Program-made: the position numbers and the translations under genes | Notes under the pieces: model-generated | What the model was told of the DNA's origin: nothing | Databases searched by the model: none | The model's input: the letters and a program-made list of their open reading frames with translations, nothing else | Assembly (NCBI RefSeq): GCF_009707365.1 | Contig: NZ_CP046122.1 | Coordinates: forward strand, 1 to 64,000 | From: Microlunatus sp. Gsoil 973 | GTDB lineage: Bacteria > Actinomycetota > Actinomycetes > Propionibacteriales > Propionibacteriaceae | Length of the DNA stretch: 64,000 bases | Reading direction: 5' to 3' | Shown here: positions 38,622-47,542 of the stretch, one piece after another | Numbering within the stretch: position 1 is the first letter of the stretch | Layout of the letters: each line of letters begins with the position of its first letter

Positions 38622-41600
38622 ATGGACGAGAGTGTGGCACCAGGAGTGCACCCCGAACCGTCCGCCGAGGCGTTCGACCCCGATGACCCGTGGGCCTGGG
38701 CCTCGGTACAGGACGAACCCGAGATCGTCGACATCTCCCACTGCCGGGTGACCGCCGTCCTCGTCACCCAGAACGCCGCACGCTGGCTGCCCGAGACACT
38801 GACCGCGCTCGCCGGGCTGACCCGCCGCCCGGACCGGGTGATCGCGATCGACAACGAGAGCACCGACGAGACCCTCGAGCTGCTGGACGACGCCATCCAG
38901 CGTCGCGAGATCGACGAGGTCTATCTGGGCAGACACGGCTACGGCTACGGCGACGCGATCCGGTCGGCGCTGTCGCAGGACATCGCAGTTCACCCCGAGG
39001 CCGCCGCGCCGCCCGGTCCCGATGAGTGGTTGTGGCTACTGCACGACGATGCCGCTCCGGCACCCGAGGCCCTGGCGCAACTGCTCGGTCACGTCGTCAC
39101 CGACCCGAGCATCGACATCACCGGCCCGAAGCTGTTGCGCCCGCGCCGGCGCCACCGGCCCTATCAGATCGCCGAGATCGGCGAGTCGATCTCCACCTCC
39201 GGTCGCCGGCATCTCGGATTGGACTCGGGAGAGATCGACCAGGGTCAGCGGGACCAGCCCGCCCGCCGGCTGGCCGTGTCCAGCTGCGCCATGCTCGTCC
39301 GTCGATCCGTCTGGGACGAACTCGGCGGTTTCGACCCGGCGATCCCCGGCTTCCGGGACGGCCTGGAATTCGGCTGGCGCGCCCAGCTCGCCGGTCACAA
39401 GGTTTTGACCACGCCGGCCGCTGCGGTGGTCCACCGCCAGGTCGGTCGTGCCGGGCTGAGACCGAGCGGTTTCGGTGGCACGCGACCGGAGAAGACCGAC
39501 CGCGAGTTCGGCATGGCGCTGATCGCGGCGCACGCCCCGGCCGGCCGAGGGCCGTTCGTCTGGCTCCGTTTGCTGCTCGGCTCGCTGGTCCGTGCCGTCG
39601 CTTTCCTGATCGGAAAGGTCCCCGGCCAGTCGGGCGACGAGCTGGCTGCCGCCTGGTCCTTCATCCGCCACCCGCGGCGGATCCATCGGATGCGCACGCG
39701 GATCAGGTCCGGCCGGATCACGCCCCGCGGCCAGTCGATCGTGGCCAGGCTCCGGCCCGCACGGTTCTCCGGAATCAGGGCGGGGATCGACGTGATCACC
39801 GCCGCGATCGGGAACCGGTATGTCGAGATCGCCGGCACCGAGCCCGAGGCGGCCAGCCTGGACGAGCTGACCAGCGACGAACTGTCCAGCACGCCCGACG
39901 AGAAGAAGAACAACCCCTGGTTCTCGCCGATCATGATCACCCTGGTGCTCAGTGTCGTCGCCTGCCTGGTCGCCGCCCGGCGGGTGATCGGCCTCGGCTC
40001 GCTGGCCGGCCCGCAACTCCTGCCGATCAACACCGACCTGGGACGTCTCTGGCACAACTTCCTCGATGCCGTCCCCGGCTCACCGCACACCACCACGGCA
40101 CCCTGGACGGGTCTGATCGCCGCCGCGGCGACGATCTTCGCCGGCCAGCCGGAATGGCTGGTCACCGTGCTCCTGGTGGGTACCGTCCCGCTCGGCCTGC
40201 TGAGCGTCTATCCGCTGCTGCGCCGGACCATCGAGGACCGACGGATCCGGCTCTGGGTCGCCATCAGCTATGCGTTGCTCCCGGTGCTGCTCGGCGGCAG
40301 CAACCAGGGACGCCTTGTCCTCACCGTCGCAGCGATCATGCTGCCCGTGCTGGCCATCGCCGGCCGCGCCCTGGTGTTGCGGCGGGTCGGTCACCCCGAA
40401 GCGTGGCGCGGAGGCTGGGGTGCCGGCCTGGCGCTCACGGTGCTCGGCGCCTTCGCCCCGTCGCTGATCGTCGTCGCGCTGCTCCTGGCGGTGATCGCGG
40501 CGTTCACCGTCGCCCGCCAGCCGCGCAAGATCGGCCGGCTGGCGATCGCGGTCGGTACGCCGCTGGTCATCCTCAGCCCGTGGTGGCCGACCATCCTCTC
40601 CTCCTGGGGCCGGCTGCTCACCGGGCCGGACCCCGAACTGGAGGGTACGGCCGTCCCGGGTTCCGGACTGCTCTTCCTGATCGGTCGGGACGGCGGCGCC
40701 GGACTGCCGCCGCTGTGGATCGGACTGATCGTCTTCGGCTCGTTCTGGGCGATCGCCGTGGCCGGGCTGCTGCGCGGCTACCGGCGACGCTCGGTGCTCG
40801 CCGGGTGGTTGGTCGGCCTGGTCTCGCTGGCCGTGGCCGTCGGCCTGTCCCGGCTGCTGGTCGACGTTCCGCCGGCCCACGTCGAGACCAGGCCGTACGT
40901 CGGCATCTTCCTCCTCATCGCCTTCGGCGCACTCGTCCTGGCCGGCGGGATCGGGGTCGACGGCTACTCCCAGGAGCTGGGCGGACGGAGCTTCTCGGTC
41001 GTCCAGCCGCTCAGTGTGCTGGCCGGTGTGCTGGCCGCTCTCATCTCGCTGATGGGCGCCGGCTGGTGGCTGCTGGACGGCATGTCCGGTCCGGTGCACC
41101 GCACCCAGTTGACTGCCATCCCGCCCTACATCGTCGATGCCCAGACCGGGCCGAACCAGGTCCGCACCCTGGCCATCGACCTGCGCGGCGGCCGGGCGGC
41201 CTATTCGGTCGTGGCCGGTGACCAGACCCGGTTGGGCGATCCGGAACGCGGCTACTCCCTCGGCGGTTCGGTGGTTGCACGGGAGCAGGTGTCCAGTGTG
41301 GTCAGCCGGCTGGTGTCCGGCTCGGGTGACACCGATCTCGCTCCCGACCTGGCCGACCTCGGGATCAACTACGTCTGGGTCAGCGGCGCCGACGACGACG
41401 CCCGGTCCCGGATCACCAACACCCCGGGCCTTTCCCCGGCGAGTGGCAGCGCGACCGGGGTGGTCTGGCAGCTGACCCAGCCGACCTCCCGGGTCCGGCT
41501 GGTGTCGGGCCAGCAGATCGTCCGGCTGGCCGACGATCCCGACGGCGTACGGATTCCGGCGAGCAGCCTGCAGCGGATCCTGCGGTTGGGCGTACCGGCC

Positions 41601-42065
41601 GATCCGCGGTGGCGGGCCACCCTCGACGGCCGCCCGCTGATGCCGCTGAACGACGGAAACTGGCAGCAGAGCTTCACGGTTCCGGCCTCGGGTGGCCTTC
41701 TCCGATATCACCTGGCCAGTCCGATCCCGTGGCTGCCGATCGGTCAGGGTGCGGCGTTGCTGATCACCATGGTGCTGGCCGCACCGGGCGTGCGCCGGCC
41801 CGAGGTGCGCGATCCCGTTCAGGTCGCCCGCCGGGTGGCCACAGTCGGACCGGGCGGCGGGTCACGGATCGATCTGGGCGGCCCGATCACCGATTTCACC
41901 GAGCTGACGACCACCGGCGGCTTCCTGACGGTCTCCGACGGGGTGACGACGTCGACCGGCGGTTCGGACGGAGAGGGACTCTTGGGTACGACGACGCTGG
42001 ACGCCCTGCGCAGCGGCGAGCAGCCGATGGAAGCGACCGCGATCCGCAGCAGGGGTGACCGATGA
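38622..42065 (+). CDS. Very large family 2 glycosyltransferase with polytopic membrane domain
   Basis: From ATG 38622 the product is 1,147 residues. A GT2 domain occupies about residues 30-330: VTAVLVTQNAARWLPETLTA, VIAIDNESTDETLELLD, the D-x-D equivalent in WLWLLHDDAAPAPEALAQLL, and CAMLVRRSVWDELGGFDPAI then GLEFGWRAQLAGHKV. A long region follows with roughly a dozen membrane helices from about residue 440 and an extracytoplasmic section near 830-1010, ending in a short cytoplasmic tail. The same architecture beside whiB and DUF5719 is widespread in actinobacteria and probably acts in wall or lipoglycan synthesis. A GTG at 38556 would lengthen it by 22 residues; 38622 matches the start of the recognisable protein. 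It overlaps the next gene by four bases. Confidence 0.85.
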   Translation: MDESVAPGVHPEPSAEAFDPDDPWAWASVQDEPEIVDISHCRVTAVLVTQNAARWLPETLTALAGLTRRPDRVIAIDNESTDETLELLDDAIQRREIDEVYLGRHGYGYGDAIRSALSQDIAVHPEAAAPPGPDEWLWLLHDDAAPAPEALAQLLGHVVTDPSIDITGPKLLRPRRRHRPYQIAEIGESISTSGRRHLGLDSGEIDQGQRDQPARRLAVSSCAMLVRRSVWDELGGFDPAIPGFRDGLEFGWRAQLAGHKVLTTPAAAVVHRQVGRAGLRPSGFGGTRPEKTDREFGMALIAAHAPAGRGPFVWLRLLLGSLVRAVAFLIGKVPGQSGDELAAAWSFIRHPRRIHRMRTRIRSGRITPRGQSIVARLRPARFSGIRAGIDVITAAIGNRYVEIAGTEPEAASLDELTSDELSSTPDEKKNNPWFSPIMITLVLSVVACLVAARRVIGLGSLAGPQLLPINTDLGRLWHNFLDAVPGSPHTTTAPWTGLIAAAATIFAGQPEWLVTVLLVGTVPLGLLSVYPLLRRTIEDRRIRLWVAISYALLPVLLGGSNQGRLVLTVAAIMLPVLAIAGRALVLRRVGHPEAWRGGWGAGLALTVLGAFAPSLIVVALLLAVIAAFTVARQPRKIGRLAIAVGTPLVILSPWWPTILSSWGRLLTGPDPELEGTAVPGSGLLFLIGRDGGAGLPPLWIGLIVFGSFWAIAVAGLLRGYRRRSVLAGWLVGLVSLAVAVGLSRLLVDVPPAHVETRPYVGIFLLIAFGALVLAGGIGVDGYSQELGGRSFSVVQPLSVLAGVLAALISLMGAGWWLLDGMSGPVHRTQLTAIPPYIVDAQTGPNQVRTLAIDLRGGRAAYSVVAGDQTRLGDPERGYSLGGSVVAREQVSSVVSRLVSGSGDTDLAPDLADLGINYVWVSGADDDARSRITNTPGLSPASGSATGVVWQLTQPTSRVRLVSGQQIVRLADDPDGVRIPASSLQRILRLGVPADPRWRATLDGRPLMPLNDGNWQQSFTVPASGGLLRYHLASPIPWLPIGQGAALLITMVLAAPGVRRPEVRDPVQVARRVATVGPGGGSRIDLGGPITDFTELTTTGGFLTVSDGVTTSTGGSDGEGLLGTTTLDALRSGEQPMEATAIRSRGDR

Positions 42066-43549
42066 GCGTACGGTCAGCGATCCGCAGGGCCACCGGTCCG
42101 GCGGAGGTGGTGGTGGCCGCTGCGGCGGCTGCAGCCATCGGCGCGGCCGGCTTCCTGGTGCCGGCACAGCAGGCGGACCCGGCTGCCTCCGTCGCACCGC
42201 TGCGCGGCCGGACCAGCACCGTGTGCACGACCGGCACCCTGGCCGGCGGCGCCGGGGCCAGCAGGTCGGACAGTGCGGAATCCCAGGTGTACGGCGCAAC
42301 CACCCGGGCCGAAGCCGGTGCGACCGGCACGCTCACCGGCCGCTATCTCGGCGCCGGCGATTCCGGCACGCCGGTGCTCTCGATCACCAACCAGGGTCAG
42401 GGCAAGATCATCAACTCCCCGGACAGCTCGGTGGTCCTGGTTGCCGACGGCGTACTGGCCGGTGCCTCGGCCGGCATGGTCTACGGCGACACTGACACGG
42501 GCGAGGATCGTGGACTGTCGCTCGGACCCTGTACGGCGCCGGCCGTCGAGCAGTGGTTCACCGGGCTGGGTGCGACCGACACGCTGCGCAGCCAGTTGGT
42601 GCTGACCAATCCCGATGACCGGCAGGCCTCGGTCGATCTGGAGTTCTTCGGGCCGAAGGGTCCGCTGTCGGTGCCCGGCGGATCCGGGCTGATCATCCCG
42701 GCGGGCACCAGCCGGACACTGTCGCTGGAGGACCTGCTCGGCAAGGTCGACGGCGACATCACGGTCCGGGTGAAGGCAGGCGTCGGCCGGATCGCGGCGA
42801 TCGCGCGTGACCTGCGGGCCGACGCCAAGGACACACCCTCGGGTGTCGACTGGCATCCGGCCTCGGCCGCCCCGGCGATCACCCAGGTCGTTCCCGCCGT
42901 TCCCGGTGGGGCGGGCACCCGCAGACTGGTGATCTTCAATCCCGGGCAGCGGCGGGCCGATGCCAGGATCGAGATTCTCGGCCCGGACGGACCGTTCGCG
43001 CCGGCGGACGCGGCGAAGGTGTCGATCAACCCGAACTCCACCGCGTCGGTCGATGTTGCGACCGGTCTGGCCAGGACGATCGGTACCGTCCGGGTGATCA
43101 GCGACCAGCCCGTTGTGTCGGCCGTCCAGTCCGAGCGACCGGCCGACAAGGGTGCCAGCGACATCGCGATCAACACAGCACAGCAACCGATCAACGGGAT
43201 CGCGCTGGCTCCGGCGGCCGTCGTCGACGGGTCGGAAACCGAGTTCGCCATCAGCAACGGCGGCAGCAGGATCAGCGAGGCCGACGTCACGCTGTACAAC
43301 AACGAAGGCGTTAGCCTCTATCACGAGCGGATCCCGGTGCCGGCCGGCGGTTCGATCCAGCGGCGGATCAGCCAGGCCGGTCCGGCCTTCCTCGTTGTGC
43401 GCGCCCAGGACGGCTCATCGCTGTACGGCGGCATCACCCTTCGCCAGGCGCCCCACGGCGTCTCCGGGCTGGCGGCCGCGGCCTTCGTCACACCGGGGCT
43501 GGCCGGCCGCGCACGTACCCCGGTCGACGATCCGCGGGTCGCGCAGTAG
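42062..43549 (+). CDS. DUF5719 family secreted/membrane-anchored protein
   Basis: This protein of 495 residues has an N-terminal hydrophobic segment (EVVVAAAAAAAIGAAGFLVP, residues about 15-34) that exports or anchors it. The remainder is beta-rich with repeated immunoglobulin-like strands (LRSQLVLTNPDDRQASVDLE, RRLVIFNPGQRRADARIEIL, EFAISNGGSRISEADVTLYN). No catalytic motif is visible. The four-base overlap with the large GT2 gene (ATGA) and their constant pairing in actinobacteria suggest a shared envelope function, possibly as an outer partner of the glycosyltransferase. Function is unknown. Confidence 0.8.
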   Translation: MSVRSAIRRATGPAEVVVAAAAAAAIGAAGFLVPAQQADPAASVAPLRGRTSTVCTTGTLAGGAGASRSDSAESQVYGATTRAEAGATGTLTGRYLGAGDSGTPVLSITNQGQGKIINSPDSSVVLVADGVLAGASAGMVYGDTDTGEDRGLSLGPCTAPAVEQWFTGLGATDTLRSQLVLTNPDDRQASVDLEFFGPKGPLSVPGGSGLIIPAGTSRTLSLEDLLGKVDGDITVRVKAGVGRIAAIARDLRADAKDTPSGVDWHPASAAPAITQVVPAVPGGAGTRRLVIFNPGQRRADARIEILGPDGPFAPADAAKVSINPNSTASVDVATGLARTIGTVRVISDQPVVSAVQSERPADKGASDIAINTAQQPINGIALAPAAVVDGSETEFAISNGGSRISEADVTLYNNEGVSLYHERIPVPAGGSIQRRISQAGPAFLVVRAQDGSSLYGGITLRQAPHGVSGLAAAAFVTPGLAGRARTPVDDPRVAQ

Positions 43550-43552
43550 CGG

Positions 43553-44692
43553 TCAGCGGTAGTTCAGTCCGGACAGCTGTCGGGCAAACCGGTGACGGAC
43601 CGGCGGGAGGTTGCCGGCGATCGCCAGGCCGGCGTTGCGGATCCGACGGCGACCGGCGTCGATGGTGGCCAGTCGGGTGAGCCGGTCGGCCAGCCCGACG
43701 ACCTGCTCGGCCACCGGCCGCCGCTGCTCCTGGTAGCTGTCCAGCCGGGACTCCTGCGCGCCGGACAGCACCGCGCCGAGTTCCTCCGCGAGCAGGATCG
43801 CGTCGGTGATACCGGCATTCATGCCCTGCCCGCCCGCAGGACTGTGCACGTGCGCCGCGTCACCGGCCAGCAGGACGCGCCCCGACCGGTAGCGCTCGGC
43901 GATCCGATGCTGGACATGGAAGCGGGAGCCCCAGCTGACCTCCTCGACCCGGACCGAATGCCGTTCCGGGCCGCGCCTGTCCATCAGTTGCTGAACGAAG
44001 GCGACGTCGGGGTGCCGTGGTGCGCGGTCGACCGTCGCGACGATCCGGAACATGCCGTCCGGCAATGGAGCCACCACCATCATTCCGGCCGGTGAGAAGT
44101 ACAAGATCACTTCGCCTGGTGGGATCCCGTCGGACAGCCGGACGTCGGCCAGCGCGAACGACTCGGGATAACTGCCGCCGGCGAAGCCGATTCCGGCCTG
44201 CTCCCGGACGGTGCTGTGCATGCCGTCCGCCCCGACCAGGTACTGCGCCTCCACCCGGCTGCCGTCGTCGAGTACGGCGCTGACCGAGTCCTCGTGCTGC
44301 TCGAGCCGATCCAGCCGGCGCGGTCGTAGCACCGCGCCGCCCAACTCGGTCAGTCGATCAAGTAACACCTGCTCGGTGGTCGACTGGGGGACCATCAGGA
44401 CGTACGGGTAGGCGGTGGGCAGCCGGTCGAACTCGATGCCGAACAGCAGCCGGTCGCGGTCTCGCAAGGTGAACGTGTTGATCTTGAGTCCGAGCTCGAC
44501 CAGTCGGTCGGCGACACCGAGGGTCTTGAGTCTCTCCAGCGTGTAGGCGTGCACGACCGCCGCGCGGGATGTCGGCTCGTGCGACTCGCGATCGTCGATC
44601 ACGGTCACCATACGGCCCTGTTGCAGCAGGCCGATGGCGCTGCTCAGCCCGGTCGGCCCGGCGCCGACGATCACTGCTTCCGAGGTAGGCAT
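43553..44692 (-). CDS. FAD-dependent monooxygenase (p-hydroxybenzoate hydroxylase fold)
   Basis: Length is 379 residues from ATG 44692, behind GGAGGT. The flavin motifs are VIVGAGPTGLSSAIGLLQQG (dinucleotide-binding), YLVGADGMHSTVREQAG (DG motif) and GRVLLAGDAAHVHSPAGGQG followed by MNAGITDA (GD motif). These are class A flavoprotein hydroxylases that use NAD(P)H and oxygen on aromatic or polyketide-like compounds, including antibiotics. The C-terminus is shorter than in tetracycline-type enzymes. The gene is divergent from a tetR gene, and two operators lie between, so substrate-induced expression and a role in detoxifying a foreign aromatic compound are likely. Confidence 0.85.
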   Translation of the reverse strand: MPTSEAVIVGAGPTGLSSAIGLLQQGRMVTVIDDRESHEPTSRAAVVHAYTLERLKTLGVADRLVELGLKINTFTLRDRDRLLFGIEFDRLPTAYPYVLMVPQSTTEQVLLDRLTELGGAVLRPRRLDRLEQHEDSVSAVLDDGSRVEAQYLVGADGMHSTVREQAGIGFAGGSYPESFALADVRLSDGIPPGEVILYFSPAGMMVVAPLPDGMFRIVATVDRAPRHPDVAFVQQLMDRRGPERHSVRVEEVSWGSRFHVQHRIAERYRSGRVLLAGDAAHVHSPAGGQGMNAGITDAILLAEELGAVLSGAQESRLDSYQEQRRPVAEQVVGLADRLTRLATIDAGRRRIRNAGLAIAGNLPPVRHRFARQLSGLNYR

Positions 44693-44709
44693 TGGAGACC
44701 TCCATTCTG

Positions 44710-44738
44710 CCAACAACTGTTGGCCAACGCTTGTTGAC
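44710..44738. promoter_or_regulatory. TetR operator 1
   Basis: Imperfect palindrome CAACAACTGTTGGCCAACGC-TTGTTG centred on TTGGCCAA, 18 bases before the monooxygenase start. It has the same half-site words (CAACA.../...TGTTG) as operator 2, in inverted order. Confidence 0.65.
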
Positions 44739-44766
44739 TACGAGATTAGAGCGGTGTTCTGGTGAA

Positions 44767-44795
44767 GTCAACAGTTGTTGGCCAACAAGCGTTGG
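44767..44795. promoter_or_regulatory. TetR operator 2
   Basis: GTCAACAGTTGTTGGCCAAC followed by AAGCGTTGG, centred on TTGGCCAA, 57 bases from operator 1. It ends directly at the TATAGT box of tetR, so bound repressor would block that promoter. Confidence 0.65.
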
Positions 44796-44801
44796 TATAG
44801 T
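44796..44801 (+). promoter_or_regulatory. -10 box of tetR, leaderless geometry
   Basis: TATAGT stands six bases before the ATG at 44808, placing the transcription start at or next to the start codon. Confidence 0.55.
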
Positions 44802-44807
44802 TCCGGC

Positions 44808-45377
44808 ATGCGACGATCAGCGGCCGACACGAAGTCGGCGATCCTGGCCGCGGCCCGCGAACGTTTCGGCCGGGACGGTTACGAGCGGACGACCATCCGG
44901 GCGGTCGCCGCCGACGCCGGGATCGATCCGTCGATGGTCATGCGGTACTTCGGCTCCAAGGCCGAACTCTTCACGTCCGTCTCGGCCTTCGACCTCCGGT
45001 TACCCGACACCAGTACCGTCCCGCACAGCCGGGTCGGCCGCACACTGGTCGAGCACTTCATCGACCGCTGGGAGTCCGACGACTCGTTCCTGGTGCTGTT
45101 GCGGACCGCCGTCACGAATGAGGACGCCGCCGGGCGGATGCGCGAGATCTTCGCCGACCAGTTGGTGCCGGTGGCCCGCCAGCAGGGGTTCGAGGACGCG
45201 GAAGCGCGGGTCCGGGTCGGGCTGGTCGCGGGACAGATGCTGGGCATCGCCCTGTGCCGCTATGTGCTGCGTCTCCCGCCGCTGGTCGAGATGTCCGTCA
45301 CGGAGCTGGTCGAGCACGTCGCGCCGGTGTTGCAGCGATACCTCAGTCCTCGTCGGCGTCCGGATCGATCTCGCTGA
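44808..45377 (+). CDS. TetR/AcrR family transcriptional regulator
   Basis: The 189-residue protein starts at ATG 44808; the frame is open 33 bases further, but that part overlaps operator 2 and the -10 box. The DNA-binding domain is typical: SAILAAARERFGRDGYERTT, IRAVAADAGIDPSMVMRYFG and SKAELFTSV. The ligand domain resembles TetR_C regulators of the PsrA/RamR kind (EDAAGRMREIFADQLVPVAR, VGLVAGQMLGIALCRYVLRL). It is divergent from the monooxygenase and presumably represses both genes through the two TTGGCCAA-centred operators. The last 35 bases overlap the convergent metallopeptidase-family gene. Confidence 0.88.
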   Translation: MRRSAADTKSAILAAARERFGRDGYERTTIRAVAADAGIDPSMVMRYFGSKAELFTSVSAFDLRLPDTSTVPHSRVGRTLVEHFIDRWESDDSFLVLLRTAVTNEDAAGRMREIFADQLVPVARQQGFEDAEARVRVGLVAGQMLGIALCRYVLRLPPLVEMSVTELVEHVAPVLQRYLSPRRRPDRSR

Positions 45378-45777
45378 CGCTGAGTCCGGTCAGCGCGGCG
45401 AGCTGTTCGACCAGCGTGCGGTGCACCAGGATCTGCAGACCATGTCGGGTCGCTGCCCGATGTTCCAGCGGCCGCCGATAGAGAACGACCCGCCCGACCG
45501 CCGAGGGAGTGGGCGCGACAGCGGCGGCGAGGGGCACCCGCTCACCCGACCAGGGGGTCTGCAGGAACGGCACCTCCTCGATGCCGAACGCGATCCCGAC
45601 CAGCGCCTCCGGGCAATGCCGCTGCACCCGGTCGATGGAGGACTGCAACGCCTCCTCGAAGAAGCCGGCCCGGTTCGGCGGGCCGACCGGTTCCAGCGCG
45701 GTCCCGGTCAGAGGATTCCTGGTGGCCAGCGGGCCGCGCAGGCCCCGCCCGTGCCGATCACGCCGCCGGGTGGACAT
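45343..45777 (-). CDS. Zincin-like metallopeptidase family protein without HExxH
   Basis: The 144-residue protein begins MSTRRRDRHGRGLRGPL, the characteristic basic start of an actinobacterial family placed in the PF06262 metallopeptidase group. VVLYRRPLEHRAATRHGLQI leads to the position of the zinc motif, which here reads LVHRTLVEQLAALTGLS: a histidine is present but not HExxH, so peptidase activity is doubtful. TAGACT eight bases before the ATG fits a leaderless transcript. It is divergent from the DUF3499 gene, an arrangement kept in many actinobacteria. Confidence 0.7.
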   Translation of the reverse strand: MSTRRRDRHGRGLRGPLATRNPLTGTALEPVGPPNRAGFFEEALQSSIDRVQRHCPEALVGIAFGIEEVPFLQTPWSGERVPLAAAVAPTPSAVGRVVLYRRPLEHRAATRHGLQILVHRTLVEQLAALTGLSVSEIDPDADED

Positions 45778-45843
45778 GGTCGGTGAGTCTAGTGCTGGGT
45801 GTCACTGCCGGTTTGCGGGCACCTCCGGCGGTAGCGTCGGAGG

Positions 45844-46215
45844 GTGACGTCGAGAAGTTGCTCCCGGAGCGGGTGTGATGAGCGGGCGGTCGCGACGTTG
45901 ACCTACGTCTATCACGAGTCGACCGCAGTGATCGGCCCGCTGGCGACCCGGGCCGAGCCGCACGGCTACGACCTGTGCCGCCGGCATTCGATGAACCTGT
46001 CGGCGCCCAAGGGCTGGGAGGTCATCCGGCTCGCGGAGGACTTCACCGATCCGGAACCGACCGACGATGATCTGCTGGCACTGGCCGATGCGGTCCGCGA
46101 GGTCGGTCTCAATTACGGCGTCGAAGAGGAACGTCAGCAGCAGTCCACCCGCTCGTCGATGGTCGAGGTGGCCCGTCGCGGGCACTTGACCGTGCTGGCC
46201 GACCCCGACGCCTGA
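45844..46215 (+). CDS. DUF3499 family protein
   Basis: The 123-residue protein starts at GTG 45844, with TAGCGT six bases before it. It begins MTSRSCSRSGCDERAVATLT, with CSRSGC and a later DLCRRHSMNLSAPKGWEV forming a likely four-ligand zinc site (cysteines plus histidine). The rest is acidic and ends with a basic segment. The family is restricted to actinobacteria and has no known function; the zinc ribbon hints at RNA or protein binding. Confidence 0.8.
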   Translation: MTSRSCSRSGCDERAVATLTYVYHESTAVIGPLATRAEPHGYDLCRRHSMNLSAPKGWEVIRLAEDFTDPEPTDDDLLALADAVREVGLNYGVEEERQQQSTRSSMVEVARRGHLTVLADPDA

Positions 46216-46287
46216 TCGACCCCCAGCGGCTGATCGCACACTAAGCTCCGTCGTGGTGCGTGGAGTCCTGGCACCGAAGGAGGAACC

Positions 46288-46494
46288 ATGGCGGTCGAGT
46301 TGGCACCGGAACTACTGGAGATACTGGCCTGTCCCAACTGTCACGGCGGGCTCGCGGTCGACCATGATCGCGACGAGTTGGTCTGCACCTCACCGGACTG
46401 CGGGCTGGCCTATCCGGTCCGGGACGGCATTCCGGTGCTGTTGGTCGACGAGGCGCGCTCGCCGCAGCGGCCGGGCGAACGACCCGAAGAATAG
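46288..46494 (+). CDS. Trm112-like zinc-ribbon protein
   Basis: This 68-residue protein has the Trm112/YcaR fold: [17 protein letters not shown] with C-x-x-[21 protein letters not shown] with the second cysteine pair and the conserved [11 protein letters not shown] strand. The start is ATG 46288, with AAGGAGGA upstream. Trm112 proteins stabilise methyltransferases in other organisms; in actinobacteria this one accompanies mannose-metabolism genes. The SIS gene follows seven bases after the stop. Confidence 0.8.
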   Translation: MAVELAPELLEILACPNCHGGLAVDHDRDELVCTSPDCGLAYPVRDGIPVLLVDEARSPQRPGERPEE

Positions 46495-46501
46495 GCCGGC
46501 G

Positions 46502-47542
46502 ATGCCGTTCTTCGACGACTCGTTGCTCGACGACCGGGACGCCCTGGCCGCGGCCGATCCGATGCTGCGGCGCCTGGCCCAGGCCGGCGCCCGGATCCGC
46601 ACCGAGGCCGAGCAGGCGACCGACGCGTTGGCCGCGGTCACCGAACTGCCCCGGCCGCGTGCCGTGATCGCTGCCGGCTCGGAGGCGCGTCTGGTGCGCG
46701 CACTGCTTGAGCCGACCTGCCCGGTGCCGTTCCTGGCCTGGCCGCGGCACGGGCTGCCCGGCTGGGTCGGTGCCCTGGATCTGGTGGTGGTGCTGGCCAC
46801 CGACGGCGCCGATGCCGACCTGATCGCCACCGCCCGGGAGGCGACCCGGCGGGGGAGCCAGTTGATCATCGCCTGCCCCCAGCCCTCGGTGATCGCCGAG
46901 TACGTCTCCGGGCGGGACACGATCATGCTGCCCACTCGGACCGGTGACGTGCTGGCCGCGGCCGTGGTGATGCTGGCGGCTCTGCACCGGATGCAACTCG
47001 GACCGGAGGTCGACCCGGAGTCGGTCGCCGATGCGTTCGATCGGGTCGCCGAGGACTGCTCGCCGTTCCTCGACGTCTCGGAGAATCCGGCCAAGGATCT
47101 GGCCCTCGGGTTGGCCGAAGCCCAGCCGCTGGTGTGGGGCGGGTCGGTGTTGGCCGGCCGGGCCAGTCGCCGGGTCGCCGAGGCCCTCCGGGCGGCCACC
47201 GGACGTGCCGCTCTGGCCGCGGACGCCGACGAACTGCTTGCGGTGCTCGAGGCGGTGGACCCACGGGACCTGTTCGACGACCCGTTCGAGGATCCGCAGC
47301 CCGACGAGCGCCGGCCGGCCTTGGTGATCTTGGACGACGGCACCGGAGATCAGTTGACCATGGCAGCCCAGAACAAACTGCGCGGAGCCGCCGAACGGGC
47401 AGACATCCGGGTCTGTCCGATCTATCACACCAGCGGTGGTGATCTTGATCGTTACGCCGGCATGCTGCAGACCGGTCTGTACGGAGCCGTCTATCTTGCG
47501 GTCGGATTGCGCCGTACCGTCTGGCAGGATGATCGGTCGTGA
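46502..47542 (+). CDS. SIS-domain / phosphoglucose-phosphomannose isomerase-like protein
   Basis: The 346-residue protein begins MPFFDDSLLDDRDALAAADP. It has two alpha/beta SIS-like halves, seen in RPRAVIAAGSEARLVRALL, LDLVVVLATDGADADLIATA and GSQLIIACPQPSVIAEY, and a later half AQPLVWGGSVLAGRASRRVA. The classical SIS serine signature is weak, so catalysis is uncertain. In related genomes the gene lies between Trm112 and manA and has been called TobH or bifunctional isomerase; a regulatory or scaffolding role in mannose-6-phosphate metabolism is possible. It overlaps the next gene by four bases. Confidence 0.65.
   Translation: MPFFDDSLLDDRDALAAADPMLRRLAQAGARIRTEAEQATDALAAVTELPRPRAVIAAGSEARLVRALLEPTCPVPFLAWPRHGLPGWVGALDLVVVLATDGADADLIATAREATRRGSQLIIACPQPSVIAEYVSGRDTIMLPTRTGDVLAAAVVMLAALHRMQLGPEVDPESVADAFDRVAEDCSPFLDVSENPAKDLALGLAEAQPLVWGGSVLAGRASRRVAEALRAATGRAALAADADELLAVLEAVDPRDLFDDPFEDPQPDERRPALVILDDGTGDQLTMAAQNKLRGAAERADIRVCPIYHTSGGDLDRYAGMLQTGLYGAVYLAVGLRRTVWQDDRS

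Noticed and set aside
39026-41711. Large open frames opposite or overlapping the big GT2 gene (543-731 residues)
   Set aside because: High-GC codon shadows; only the 38622-42065 frame has GT motifs and membrane helices.
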